A stretch of 36,245 nucleotides of DNA. Origin: Peptococcaceae bacterium (GTDB taxonomy: Bacteria; Bacillota; Desulfitobacteriia; Desulfitobacteriales; Syntrophobotulaceae). The stretch is from NCBI GenBank assembly GCA_012517475.1, contig JAAYUV010000083.1, forward strand, positions 1-36,245, written 5' to 3'. Positions 1 to 13,686 of the stretch are shown one piece after another; the stretch's first letter is position 1; every line of letters starts with the position of its first letter. The position numbers and the translations under genes were made by a program. The notes under the pieces are model-generated. The model was not told where the DNA came from, searched no databases, and was given only the letters and a program-made list of their open reading frames with translations.

Positions 1-88
1 CATCGTATACCATATCAATGCCTTGTGCGTGTTTTTTACAACAGGTTACAGGGCCAACATGAGAAAGCAAGATATATCTTAACACCAT
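1..88 (-). CDS. Possible 5' end of an unidentified gene, cut by the window edge
   Basis: An open frame runs off the left edge of the window. Read from the ATG at 88 it gives 29 residues, including the short stretch HVGPVTCCKK. No good ribosome-binding site precedes the ATG, so the start is uncertain. It lies downstream of the broken glycosyltransferase-like gene on the same strand and could belong to the same cluster. I do not recognise the family. The 93 bases between it and the next frame show nothing else. Confidence 0.3.
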   Translation of the reverse strand, partial: MVLRYILLSHVGPVTCCKKHAQGIDMVYD

Positions 89-181
89 TTTGTTACAAAA
101 TTTCCATGGCCTATTATGGCTATGAATATTTCAGGTATATAATGTTACGCAAATAGAATATATTAGACCCTGAATACATTT

Positions 182-1174
182 TTATAAATTAACAACTTGA
201 CTATCTTTATCTAGGTAATTGCTTATTTTTTCCCAAATATGCTGTGTTTCAATAAATTGACGATAATGTTTTTTGACATTTTTATGGTAATAATCCAGTT
301 CTGTAGCTATATTCATGAAATTATCCCGTTTGAAGTAAGCACAGATTTTAGGCAATGTTTGATCGAGCTGCTGCTTGATCATCCTTATTTTCCGTCGGTA
401 CAAATTCCGTTGGGTAATATATAGATAAAGCGGTTTATATCGGATCCACCCAATACAAGCCTGATAAAAACGGTTGATAACCTGCTCGGAATCAGCCTTG
501 ATATATTTCAGATCAATTGGCAGCACACCATCAAGCAAGTGATTATAGGCGGAAAAACCATCATGAAATGTATAGGACGGTACACGCAGCACTTTATGCC
601 CGCTCAGACAAGTACTTAAAAAGGTATCTTCGCCGCGGGCCCCGGGCGGGTTATAGAAGGGCTTTAATTTTGTAGAATCGGTAAGATTAATACCAAGATT
701 TCCGCCGGAGATGAACTTGCAATGATTCACTTCCTCTACCTCTTTGACTATTTTGCGGGTCAGCACTTCCGTATCGGCATACATGACGCCGCCGTTGTTC
801 ATTACCGACTTGATGGAATCCCAGCAGATGATATCGTTGCTGATCGCTTCAATAAAAAGGCGGAAGTCATTCTCTGTTAAATCGTCATTAAACTCAATAT
901 AAGGGATTGGGGAGACATACCCGCAATTCGTTTTGGTCAATAAAATAAACCTTATCGACCAAGTCGAGTACTTCTTGTTTTATTTCCCGATAATCGCTCG
1001 GTTTGGTATTTGAATATTTCAAATCATAGGCAACCAGTAAGTTTAAGCTGACTCCTTCCTGTTCGGTCAAGCCTGATTCCCGCCAATTATAAATGTAAGT
1101 TTTAAGAACCTTCCGGAAACTTTTCTTCCTGTGGCAAAACCAATCCCTACCTGCACATCGCTATATATCCTCAT
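182..1174 (-). pseudogene. Broken glycosyltransferase-like gene (frameshift and internal deletion)
   Basis: The original start is the ATG at 1174, with AAGGAGGT at 1181-1188. The first frame (MRIYSDVQVGIGFATGRK...) closes after about 35 codons. The protein-like sequence resumes one frame over (TYIYNWRESGLTEQEGV..., ending near VDKVYFI), as if one T were missing from the GTTTCC run near 1115-1120. A second frame change near 940-960 leads into a 252-residue open frame with YVSPIPYIEF, NNGGVMYADTEV and PPGARGEDTFLSTCL. These are recalled from uncharacterised clostridial glycosyltransferase-like proteins (family recall, not a search). In those proteins a DDDEYP-type acidic segment lies between the two parts; it is absent here, so the middle, probably sugar-nucleotide-binding, portion seems deleted. 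A TTG at 940 could start the C-terminal piece but has no convincing ribosome site. Confidence 0.6.
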
Positions 1175-1228
1175 CTCAGTACCTCCTTCCCCGTTTTTCG
1201 GCAGGTTGAAAGAACGTGCTTAGAGAGT

Positions 1229-1273
1229 GAAAGCCGGCCAACGGATATGATCCCGACAGCCGGCCTTTCTTTC
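1229..1273. terminator. Inverted repeat downstream of groEL, probable terminator
   Basis: AAAGCCGGCC and GGCCGGCCTTT-like arms (about 1229-1238 and 1257-1267) enclose a loop that itself contains GGAT-atg-ATCC. The better T-rich tail (CTTTCTTTC) is on the plus strand. On the minus strand, the direction of groEL transcription, the stem is followed by TTTC only. It probably works as a weak or bidirectional terminator between groEL and the broken gene to its left. Confidence 0.5.
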
Positions 1274-1299
1274 ATTCGTTTCCTGATATTTCCGATCGA

Positions 1300-6998
<5,699 letters not shown>

Positions 6999-7397
6999 AA
7001 TACTCCTTGTTATCAAAACGTTTTTAGAGTATAGTAAACTCTTTCTAAGGATTTGTTTTGCCAAAAATTATTATCTTTAGTTCTTTCTGAAACCATTCCA
7101 GGGGCTTTGGTCAAAAATTCTACATACTTTTTAAATATTCCTTCCAAAAATTTCAATAAAAATAAAGTCAGCGTATCAATACATTCAGGATGCAATTACG
7201 ATATATGCCTGTTTTTGTTTCAATACCGGTTAATCTATCATTGAAATCAACGTGTTTTAGGAACTTGGAGTGGCCCTTCCGGGGAGCCACTCTGGGATTA
7301 AGGAAGGTTGAGAATAACGAATTTTTTACTTAAAAGAGCCGCGTAAAGACATGACTCCGAAAAGGTGTCTTCTCAATTGTAATATTCTGCAAATTAC
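6999..7397. other. Intergenic stretch between the NTPase and the toxin gene, with one hairpin
   Basis: About 400 bases separate two divergently transcribed genes. GAGTGGC at 7268-7274 and GCCACTC at 7286-7292 form a perfect 7-bp inverted repeat with an 11-base loop, but no T-run follows on either strand, so it is not a clear terminator. The AT-rich part near 7020-7200 must hold the promoter of the NTPase; candidate -10 boxes exist (for example TATACT on the minus strand near 7030) but none has a convincing -35. No gene was found here. Confidence 0.4.
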
Positions 7398-7426
7398 TTG
7401 GAATAAAGCACTTAATCTGATAATAT
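7398..7426 (+). promoter_or_regulatory. Promoter of the PIN toxin / antitoxin pair
   Basis: TTGGAA (7398-7403), a 17-base spacer and TAATAT (7421-7426) match a sigma-A promoter. The toxin ATG follows at 7449. I saw no clear operator repeat overlapping it. Confidence 0.6.
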
Positions 7427-7448
7427 AGTATTGAGAAGGTGGGGAAAA

Positions 7449-7934
7449 ATGCGTATACCAAAGCTATATCTTGACACATCATTAATTAGTCATTTGGATG
7501 CCAAAGACACACCAGAAAAAATGAATGATACGCTCGTTTTATGGCAAGATATACTAAAAGGTAAATATGAAGTTTATATATCGGATGTTACTCTCGAAGA
7601 ACTTGCGGAATGTCCAGAGCCAAAACAAACTGTTCTTCTTGATTATCTTGGACAAATTGACTATAAGATTCAACGCGAATCAGAAGAAAGCTTGGAATTA
7701 ACAGAAAAATACCTGAAGTACGAAGTATTGACAGAAAAAAGCAGGGATGATCTTCGTCATATCGCACTTGCTGTAGTAGCAGAATGTGATTACATCGTAA
7801 GCTGGAACTATAAACACTTCGTAAATATTAAGACTATTACTAAAGTACAAGCAGTAAATAAGCTTTTAGGCTATAATGAAATAACTATTTTTCCCCCATC
7901 GATGTTCTTGGAAGGAGATGAAATCGATGATTAG
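7449..7934 (+). CDS. PIN-domain protein, probable toxin ribonuclease
   Basis: The start is the ATG at 7449 (MRIPKLYLDTSLISHL), with GAAGGTGG upstream; a TTG 18 bases earlier is in frame but lies on the ribosome site. The protein has 161 residues. It has the PIN fold signature: an N-terminal strand with an acidic residue (LYLDTS), a mid-protein acidic stretch (ISDVTLEELAE), and the late DDLRHIALAVVAECDYIVSWNYKHF segment (in parts: DDLRHIALAV, CDYIVSWN), where Asp and the W-N motif sit near the metal site. PIN toxins of the VapC type cut RNA with divalent metal. The next gene starts inside its last codons, which is the usual arrangement of a toxin-antitoxin pair, here toxin first. The target is unknown. 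Confidence 0.75.
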   Translation: MRIPKLYLDTSLISHLDAKDTPEKMNDTLVLWQDILKGKYEVYISDVTLEELAECPEPKQTVLLDYLGQIDYKIQRESEESLELTEKYLKYEVLTEKSRDDLRHIALAVVAECDYIVSWNYKHFVNIKTITKVQAVNKLLGYNEITIFPPSMFLEGDEIDD

Positions 7935-8094
7935 TGAACGCTTCTCCATTGAGGATATTCATAAAATCCGGCGTAATAACTATGAAAAAACCAAACACTT
8001 ATCACACAGTGAACTGATAGAAAATACAAACAAACGAGCCGAGATTGTAAAAAAACGATTACTTGAATTAAAACAAAAGAAATCGTCACTATAA
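7927..8094 (+). CDS. Small partner (antitoxin-like) of the PIN protein, 55 residues
   Basis: The ATG at 7927 lies inside the end of the PIN gene and overlaps its stop region by eight bases; GGAGATGA inside the toxin gene can act as the ribosome site. The product (MISERFSIEDIHKIRRNNYE...) is short, charged and predicted helical, ending in a Lys-rich helix. It resembles the small proteins that accompany PIN genes in clostridia (recall, not a search) and is most simply the antitoxin. No DNA-binding motif is obvious, so regulation of the pair cannot be deduced. Confidence 0.7.
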   Translation: MISERFSIEDIHKIRRNNYEKTKHLSHSELIENTNKRAEIVKKRLLELKQKKSSL

Positions 8095-8111
8095 AAATTT
8101 GGTTAAAATTA

Positions 8112-8150
8112 CCCGCTATATATTGTTACATAGCGGGCTTTTTTGTCTTT
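8112..8150 (+). terminator. Intrinsic terminator after the toxin-antitoxin pair
   Basis: CCCGCTA (8112-8118) pairs with TAGCGGG (8131-8137), followed by CTTTTTTGTCTTT. It is a strong rho-independent terminator 18 bases after the small gene. The remaining sequence to 8331 contains nothing recognisable. Confidence 0.9.
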
Positions 8151-8331
8151 AATTATACATACTCTCAATTTTCGACAAAATACAATAATTTTCAACATGC
8201 CTTGAGTACATGAAAAAATAAATATTCAAGTTAAAATCTGTATATACACATACTTTTAAATGGTTTGGTTTTCTCAGATACTTACATCCATAGCCATAGG
8301 AATAGCTTATGATATTAGTTTATCTACTTTA

Positions 8332-9387
8332 TTACGCTGTAAACCATGACCTTGTTTTATTAGCAATTTTGACAAGCGTAAGCATAACCGGCACTTCTAC
8401 TAATACCCCAACAACTGTTGCTAATGCCGCTCCTGATTGTAATCCAAATAATGATATGGCAACTGCCACTGAAAGTTCAAAGAAGTTGCTTGCGCCAATC
8501 ATTCCTGCTGGAGCTGCAATATTATGTGGCAATTTCCAAAGTTTAGCCCATCCATAAGCTATGCCAAATATTAAGAATGTTTGTATTGTTAGCGGAATAG
8601 CAATCAATAATATATGCAATGGATTATTGATTATCGTATCTCCCTGGAATGAGAAGATAATTACTAATGTTAAAAGTAATCCAACTATAGTTATATGATC
8701 AAATTTCTTAAGGAAAATATTCTCAAAGTACTCTATTCCCTTATTTTTAATAACTATTCTTCTCGTTATATACCCAAGCGCAAGTGGAATAACAACAAAT
8801 AATACCGTTGATAGTATCAATGTATTCATCGGAACCGAAACATCCCCGACACCTAATAAGAATGCTACAATGGGTGTAAAGGCTACCAATATTATTAAGT
8901 CATTAACAGCAACTTGAACCAGTGTGTAAGCAGAATCACCTTTAGTTAAATAGCTCCATACAAATACCATTGCTGTACAAGGTGCTGCTCCGAGAAGTAC
9001 TGCCCCCGCTAAGTAGTCCTTTGCCAGATCCGGTGCAATAAATCCTTTAAATACCACATAGAAGAAGAAAGCTGCAATTATATACATTGTAAATGGCTTA
9101 ATTAGCCAATTGGTTACACATGTAACAACAAGTCCCTTTGGTTTCTTCGTGGCATTAATTATACTTGAAAAATCAATCTTTAACATCATCGGATAAATCA
9201 TTAACCATATAAGTATGGCTACCGGAATAGAAACATTATAATACTCGAATTTACTTAAGGTGTTTGGAATCGCAGGTAATATTTGACCTATTAAAATACC
9301 TACAATAATACATGCCGCAACCCACAATGTTAAGTATTTTTCAAATATCCCCAAACCTTTCCCTTTAATTTCTTGATTTTCTGACAT
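8332..9387 (-). CDS. acr3: Arsenite efflux permease Acr3 (BASS superfamily)
   Basis: Acr3 exports arsenite from the cytoplasm across the membrane, alone by the proton gradient or energised by ArsA. The 351-residue protein has about ten hydrophobic segments and the hallmark GAAPCTAMVFVWSYL, whose Cys is essential in studied Acr3 proteins, plus NWLIKPF and AGMIGASNFFELSVAVA. I chose the ATG at 9387 (MSENQEIKGKG) because GGAGGGGG lies nine bases upstream; the in-frame ATGs 18-21 bases earlier would overlap this site. It is the last gene of the arsenic operon, 45 bases after the reductase gene. No arsenate reductase gene was found, so the operon as seen handles arsenite. Confidence 0.95.
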   Translation of the reverse strand: MSENQEIKGKGLGIFEKYLTLWVAACIIVGILIGQILPAIPNTLSKFEYYNVSIPVAILIWLMIYPMMLKIDFSSIINATKKPKGLVVTCVTNWLIKPFTMYIIAAFFFYVVFKGFIAPDLAKDYLAGAVLLGAAPCTAMVFVWSYLTKGDSAYTLVQVAVNDLIILVAFTPIVAFLLGVGDVSVPMNTLILSTVLFVVIPLALGYITRRIVIKNKGIEYFENIFLKKFDHITIVGLLLTLVIIFSFQGDTIINNPLHILLIAIPLTIQTFLIFGIAYGWAKLWKLPHNIAAPAGMIGASNFFELSVAVAISLFGLQSGAALATVVGVLVEVPVMLTLVKIANKTRSWFTA

Positions 9388-9432
9388 TTCAAAATCCCCC
9401 TCCATCATTTTATTGTGTTATAAATTATTATC

Positions 9433-11073
9433 TTATTTGTCCTTTGTAGCTTTATAGAATTTATGCCCACCTGAAAGGTTGTAAACGTTCTTAAACCCAT
9501 GGTTAATCAAAATATTTTGGGCTGCGTTTCCGGTCACCCCTTTATTACAGTAAGTGATTGTTAAAACATCCTTGTCCAAAGTTTCTAACTCTTTTCTTAA
9601 CTTGTCCTGTGGTATATTAATTGCCGTGTCCACATGGGATTCACCATATTGTTTATTAACTCTTGCATCAATAACTTGTATTTTTTCATCTTTATTTACT
9701 AGTCTTTGAGCATCTTTTGCTGTGATGATTGGTCTATTGTTATTTAAAGCATTATCCAATATCATTCCTGTATAGTGAACAGGATCTTTAGTTGTTGAGA
9801 ATGGTGGCGCATAAGCTAAGTCCAAATGGAAAAGGTCACTAACCTTTGCACCATAGGTAATAAGCGTTGCAAATACATCTATTCTTTTATCTACACCTTC
9901 ATACCCAACAATCTGTACGCCTAACAGTTTCTGCGTTGCCTTATCTGCAATAGCCTTTATTGCCATTTCCTTACCATGAAAATAATCCGGTTTATCTGAT
10001 TTAATATTATGACATATGACTATATCATATCCTTCGACTATGGCCTCTCTTTCAGATAACCCTGTATTTGCAATGGTCATATCAAATAATTTAAATATAC
10101 CGGTGCTTAGGTTACCTCTATATTCTAAATTACCGCCAGTAAGTGCATCTCCAGCAATTCTTCCTGTTTTATTTGCTGTTGAACCTAGTGGTCTATATAC
10201 AGGTTTGCCTGTAATTACAGAGAAAGTCTCGATACAGTCACCGCAAGCATAGACATCCTTGATATTTGTTTGCATCTTGTTATTAACCTTTATTGCACCG
10301 GCAACTCCAATTTCTACTCCCGCTTCCTTTGCAAGAGCAATATTAGGCTTTACTCCTGTCGCCATAACAACCATATTACTTTCTATCTCTCTGCCATCTT
10401 CTAAAACGACCTTGTTTTCATGGATTTCAACAATACTTGTATTTTTTATAATGGCTATGTTCTTTTTGGCTAGAGCACTTTCTAGAAAGGCCGCCATATC
10501 TTCATCAAGATTTGGTGTTATCTTGCTCATCTTTTCTACAATACTAACATTTATTCCTACAGCCAAGAGGTTCTCAAGCATTTCAAATCCAATAAACCCT
10601 GTGCCTGCAATTACTGCATGCTTTGGTTTTCTCTTTTCTATAAAGCTTCTGACATTCCTGGCACTTTGGACATTTCTTAAGAAAAATACGTTGTCACCAT
10701 CTATTCCTTTTACATTTGGTACAAAAGGTGAAGCACCTGTTGCCATAACTAACTTATCATACCTATCACAAAATACTTCATTTGTGTTTAGGTTCTTGAC
10801 AGTTAGCTCTTTATTCTCTGGATCTAGCTTTTGCACTTCATGACCAGTATAGATGTCAATATTGTATTTTTTCTTAAAGAAGATAGAATCTCTTGGTGTG
10901 AGTTCAGAAATATCCTCTATGTCACCACCAATATAATAAGGCAGACCACACCCTGAATAAGAAATATCCCTATCCTTTTCATATATTACTATTTCTGCTT
11001 TATCATCATTTCTGCGAGCCTTTGCAGCTGCTGATGTTCCTGCTGCAACTGCACCTATTACAAGTATCCTCAT
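9433..11073 (-). CDS. FAD-dependent CoA-disulfide/persulfide reductase with C-terminal rhodanese domain
   Basis: The 546-residue protein belongs to the pyridine nucleotide-disulfide oxidoreductases. It has an N-terminal FAD loop (VIGAVAAGTSAAAKARR), the single active-site Cys in SYSGCGLPYYIGG near residue 43, an NAD(P)H-binding AGTGFIGFEM, and the FAD-contacting VYACGDCIE. The last ~95 residues are a rhodanese domain with VIDARVNKQYGESH and the catalytic Cys in ITYCNKGVTGN. This CoADR-RHD architecture reduces CoA disulfide, CoA persulfide or polysulfide with NAD(P)H. Between arsA and acr3 it may supply reduced thiols or handle arsenic-thiol or sulfur adducts (inference). The start is the ATG at 11073 with AAAGGAGG upstream. 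A hairpin terminator/attenuator sits between it and arsA. Confidence 0.9.
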   Translation of the reverse strand: MRILVIGAVAAGTSAAAKARRNDDKAEIVIYEKDRDISYSGCGLPYYIGGDIEDISELTPRDSIFFKKKYNIDIYTGHEVQKLDPENKELTVKNLNTNEVFCDRYDKLVMATGASPFVPNVKGIDGDNVFFLRNVQSARNVRSFIEKRKPKHAVIAGTGFIGFEMLENLLAVGINVSIVEKMSKITPNLDEDMAAFLESALAKKNIAIIKNTSIVEIHENKVVLEDGREIESNMVVMATGVKPNIALAKEAGVEIGVAGAIKVNNKMQTNIKDVYACGDCIETFSVITGKPVYRPLGSTANKTGRIAGDALTGGNLEYRGNLSTGIFKLFDMTIANTGLSEREAIVEGYDIVICHNIKSDKPDYFHGKEMAIKAIADKATQKLLGVQIVGYEGVDKRIDVFATLITYGAKVSDLFHLDLAYAPPFSTTKDPVHYTGMILDNALNNNRPIITAKDAQRLVNKDEKIQVIDARVNKQYGESHVDTAINIPQDKLRKELETLDKDVLTITYCNKGVTGNAAQNILINHGFKNVYNLSGGHKFYKATKDK

Positions 11074-11096
11074 CTTATTTACCTCCTTTGTATCTG

Positions 11097-11144
11097 CGCA
11101 AAAAATTCACTGCAAAATCACTACTGTTACTTTGCAGTGAATTT
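11097..11144 (-). terminator. Perfect 14-bp hairpin with T-run inside the ars operon (attenuator)
   Basis: The arms AAATTCACTGCAAA (11103-11116) and TTTGCAGTGAATTT (11131-11144) are exact complements with a 14-base loop. On the minus strand the stem runs into TTTTTT and then GCGC. It lies right after arsA and before the reductase gene. It should reduce transcription of the two distal genes or stabilise the upstream mRNA end. Confidence 0.8.
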
Positions 11145-11148
11145 GGCT

Positions 11149-12897
11149 CTAGCTTATTAAATTATTAAGCTTTTTACCCTTTACTTCTTCCGGTACCCAC
11201 TCTATAACAGCAAAATTACCCTTGGATATTTCATTTACCTTGTTAATCCATTGTACTTCATTGCTTGCCTTTGCCTTTAATATCGCATTGGTTGTATTCG
11301 CTGCATAGAAACTTGAATTGATAACCCACCACTTACTGAGGATACCGGCTCTATTTAAGTCACTTTGTAATCTTAAAGCTTCATGAATCGGAGTAGTCTC
11401 AGCAAGCGTTATAATAATAGCTTCAGTTTCTTTTTCATTTCTAAGCTTAGGTAAAAGCTTCTTAACTGACTCGGGAATATCTCCTTGGGAGCGCTGAATT
11501 TCTCTATGATAACTTTGAGTAGAATCCAAGAGTAACAGTGTATGCCCCGTTGGTGCAGTATCAATAACTACAACCTCATTTTCCGACCTTTCAACTATTT
11601 CAGCAAAGGCCCTAAATACCGCAATTTCCTGTGTACAAGGAGATCTTAAATCTTCTTCTACATAAGCAATATCATCCTCGCTCATTGTTTCTCTTGCCTT
11701 ACTTAATACTTCTTCTTTATATTTTTCAAGTTCTTTTTTTTCATCAATATTGCTTATAGTAATGCCTTCGCTTTCATCTAATACAAACTTCAAATGGGCT
11801 GCCGGGTCAGTGGTTGTTAAATGCACCTTCTTACCCTTCTTCGCTAAGCCCAATGCAATGGCAGCAGCTATTGTAGTTTTGCCTACTCCACCTTTGCCCA
11901 TTGTGAAAATCACTTTTTTCCCGGTGTTATATAAATCTTCTATTACATTTCTCAACTTTGGTATATTATCAATATTTAGCGTTTCACCATTATATTTAAT
12001 ATTGTTATCCTTTAAGAAGGCTCTTACATTTTCTAATCCTGTTACATTATAAGGTCTAAGGGGTATTTTAAATGTCTCAAGTTTCTGGAGTGCTTGTGGT
12101 ATTTCTTTTAGGGCGTTTTGCTGTTTTTCGTATATAGCATTAGAAAGATAATCATCGTGTTCCTCCAGAACACCATTAATAATCAGAACTTGATTGTTAA
12201 CTCCAATATCCTGAAGCTCTTTAGAAGCTCTTTCAGCTTCTTTTAGCGGTGATAGTTCAGGACGAGACACAAGTATCAGTGTGGTTTTTTCTTTATCCGA
12301 CAAATTGCTAACCGCATTTTTATAAACTTCCTTCTTACTTTCTAATCCGGAAAGCTGTCCTAAACAGGATGCGCCGTGGGTACTTTCACTGATAAAGTTA
12401 CTCCATGCTGAAGGAAGCTGAAGCATTCTTAATGTATGACCTGTTGGAGCTGTATCAAATATTATGTGGTCATACTCCACTGCCGCTTTTTCATCGGTTA
12501 TAAAGTTTGAGAATTCATTAAATGCGGCAATTTCAACTGTACATGAACCCGAAAGCTGTTCCTCCATATTTTTTAATACTACTTCCGGTAGTTTACCACG
12601 ATAGGGGGCTATCACGCTTTCTCTGTATTCAGCAGCTGCTTCCTCTGGATCAAAGTTTGCAACCACCAAATTGGGAACATCTTTTATAGCAACACCTTTA
12701 TTATTTAGCTCTGTATTAAAAACGTCCTGAAGGTTGGAAGCCGGGTCAGTACTGATAAGCATGACTTTCTTGCCTGTATCAGCTAATACTACTGCTGTAG
12801 CACATGCCGCTGATGTTTTACCAACACCGCCTTTGCCTGTAAAAAACAAATATTTGGTTAGATTTATCTCTTTTATATCAAAATTTTTAAATAACAT
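11149..12897 (-). CDS. arsA: Arsenite-transporting ATPase ArsA (two-domain)
   Basis: ArsA binds arsenite/antimonite delivered by ArsD and drives the efflux permease by ATP hydrolysis. The 582-residue protein is an internal duplication: A1 with GKGGVGKTS (near residue 20) and DTAPTGHTLRML, and A2 with GKGGVGKTT (near residue 335) and a second DTAPTGHTLLLL. All three metalloid-binding cysteines known from the R773 protein have counterparts: GSCTVEIAAF (C113), GASCLGQLSGLE (C172) and SPCTQEIAVF (C422). The start is the ATG at 12897 with GAGGG nine bases upstream; the in-frame ATG at 12930 would lie inside the preceding arsD. It follows arsD by 19 bases. It is complete, and its role is firmly supported. 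Confidence 0.97.
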   Translation of the reverse strand: MLFKNFDIKEINLTKYLFFTGKGGVGKTSAACATAVVLADTGKKVMLISTDPASNLQDVFNTELNNKGVAIKDVPNLVVANFDPEEAAAEYRESVIAPYRGKLPEVVLKNMEEQLSGSCTVEIAAFNEFSNFITDEKAAVEYDHIIFDTAPTGHTLRMLQLPSAWSNFISESTHGASCLGQLSGLESKKEVYKNAVSNLSDKEKTTLILVSRPELSPLKEAERASKELQDIGVNNQVLIINGVLEEHDDYLSNAIYEKQQNALKEIPQALQKLETFKIPLRPYNVTGLENVRAFLKDNNIKYNGETLNIDNIPKLRNVIEDLYNTGKKVIFTMGKGGVGKTTIAAAIALGLAKKGKKVHLTTTDPAAHLKFVLDESEGITISNIDEKKELEKYKEEVLSKARETMSEDDIAYVEEDLRSPCTQEIAVFRAFAEIVERSENEVVVIDTAPTGHTLLLLDSTQSYHREIQRSQGDIPESVKKLLPKLRNEKETEAIIITLAETTPIHEALRLQSDLNRAGILSKWWVINSSFYAANTTNAILKAKASNEVQWINKVNEISKGNFAVIEWVPEEVKGKKLNNLIS

Positions 12898-12916
12898 GAA
12901 ATCCCTCTTTTCTATA

Positions 12917-13288
12917 TTAGCAGCATCCATCTCTACAACAACATCCTTTGGATGTCGTTTTTACAGCAGCTTTTAGATAACTTGCCGGCACATCTAATAG
13001 ATTACTGAACTCTTCATCAGTCGGATATGTCTTTGTTTTTACAACAACACCATCAACCATTGTAACTGGAAGCACTTCTACCCCTTCATTATTCAATATT
13101 CTATTTATTTCTTTGTTATCAACAAATATTTGCGGATTACTTGACAAGTTATACCTTTCAACTAAAATACCATTATTCTTTAAGTTGTTTATTACTGTAG
13201 AAACTCTTAACAACTCTTTATCTACTGATGGACCACAAACTCCTGTTGAGCAGCACATAGCTGGTTCAAAAATTATCATTTTTTTCAT
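12917..13288 (-). CDS. arsD: Arsenic metallochaperone ArsD
   Basis: ArsD carries arsenite to ArsA and is also a weak repressor of the operon. With the ATG at 13288 the protein has 123 residues, and its cysteines fall at C12, C13 and C18 (AMCCSTGVCGPSVD), exactly where the metallochaperone site of R773 ArsD lies. GGAG sits nine bases upstream; an in-frame GTG at 13294 is three bases from that site and less likely. The C-terminus has two further Cys clusters (GCCCRDGCC), as in long ArsD proteins. The thioredoxin-like fold strands are visible (MIIFEPAM, LPVTMVDGVVV). It stands between arsR (18 bases upstream) and arsA. Confidence 0.96.
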   Translation of the reverse strand: MKKMIIFEPAMCCSTGVCGPSVDKELLRVSTVINNLKNNGILVERYNLSSNPQIFVDNKEINRILNNEGVEVLPVTMVDGVVVKTKTYPTDEEFSNLLDVPASYLKAAVKTTSKGCCCRDGCC

Positions 13289-13306
13289 AATCACACACTC
13301 CTTTTA

Positions 13307-13630
13307 TTATTTACATTCACATTTTGATTTATCTTTACAGATACAGTCTTCGGTATCTGTTATAAGATTCATAAGAAATAGTATAAGCCTATTACAGTTA
13401 TTATTATTAAGGTAATAATAACTCCATAATCCTTCCTTTCTGCATTCAACAATACTGCAGTCCATCAAAACCTTCATATGATGTGAAAGTGTTGGCTGTG
13501 TAAAGTCAAAGTGCTCCAATATATCACAGGCACACTTTTCGCCGCAGGATAGAATGTCAATAATTCTAAGCCTGCTCGGATCTGAAAGTGCTTTAATAAT
13601 CCTTGCATTATCATCATATTTCTGCTTCAT
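13307..13630 (-). CDS. arsR: Arsenical resistance repressor ArsR (SmtB/ArsR family)
   Basis: This 107-residue winged-helix repressor dissociates from its operator when arsenite bridges cysteines. The metal site is a Cys-rich version of the ELCVCDL motif: C29, C33 and C35 in SCGEKCACDI. The recognition helix region reads TQPTLSHHMKVL. The C-terminus ends in four further cysteines (CICKDKSKCECK), which might extend the metal response. The ATG at 13630 has AGGAG upstream. A perfect 8-bp inverted repeat lies 14-33 bases before the start, which fits autoregulation of arsR and the genes behind it. Confidence 0.95.
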   Translation of the reverse strand: MKQKYDDNARIIKALSDPSRLRIIDILSCGEKCACDILEHFDFTQPTLSHHMKVLMDCSIVECRKEGLWSYYYLNNNNCNRLILFLMNLITDTEDCICKDKSKCECK

Positions 13631-13643
13631 TCAATCACTCCTC

Positions 13644-13663
13644 ATATAGATGTTAATCTATAT
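13644..13663. promoter_or_regulatory. ArsR-type operator in front of arsR
   Basis: ATATAGAT (13644-13651) and ATCTATAT (13656-13663) are perfect complements separated by GTTA. The size (8-4-8) and AT-rich character fit operators of ArsR/SmtB repressors. A near copy occurs in front of the next upstream gene, which supports a shared regulator. Confidence 0.75.
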
Positions 13664-13686
13664 ATGTTAATGCCATTACAGCACTG

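Noticed and set aside
7013-7195. A 60-codon minus-strand frame upstream of the NTPase
   Set aside because: It begins with TTG without a ribosome site, follows a stop directly, overlaps the NTPase ribosome site and start, and has no recognisable protein pattern.
7268-7292. Hairpin GAGTGGC/GCCACTC as a terminator or insertion-sequence end
   Set aside because: No T-run on either strand and no matching second end in the window, so function is not supported.
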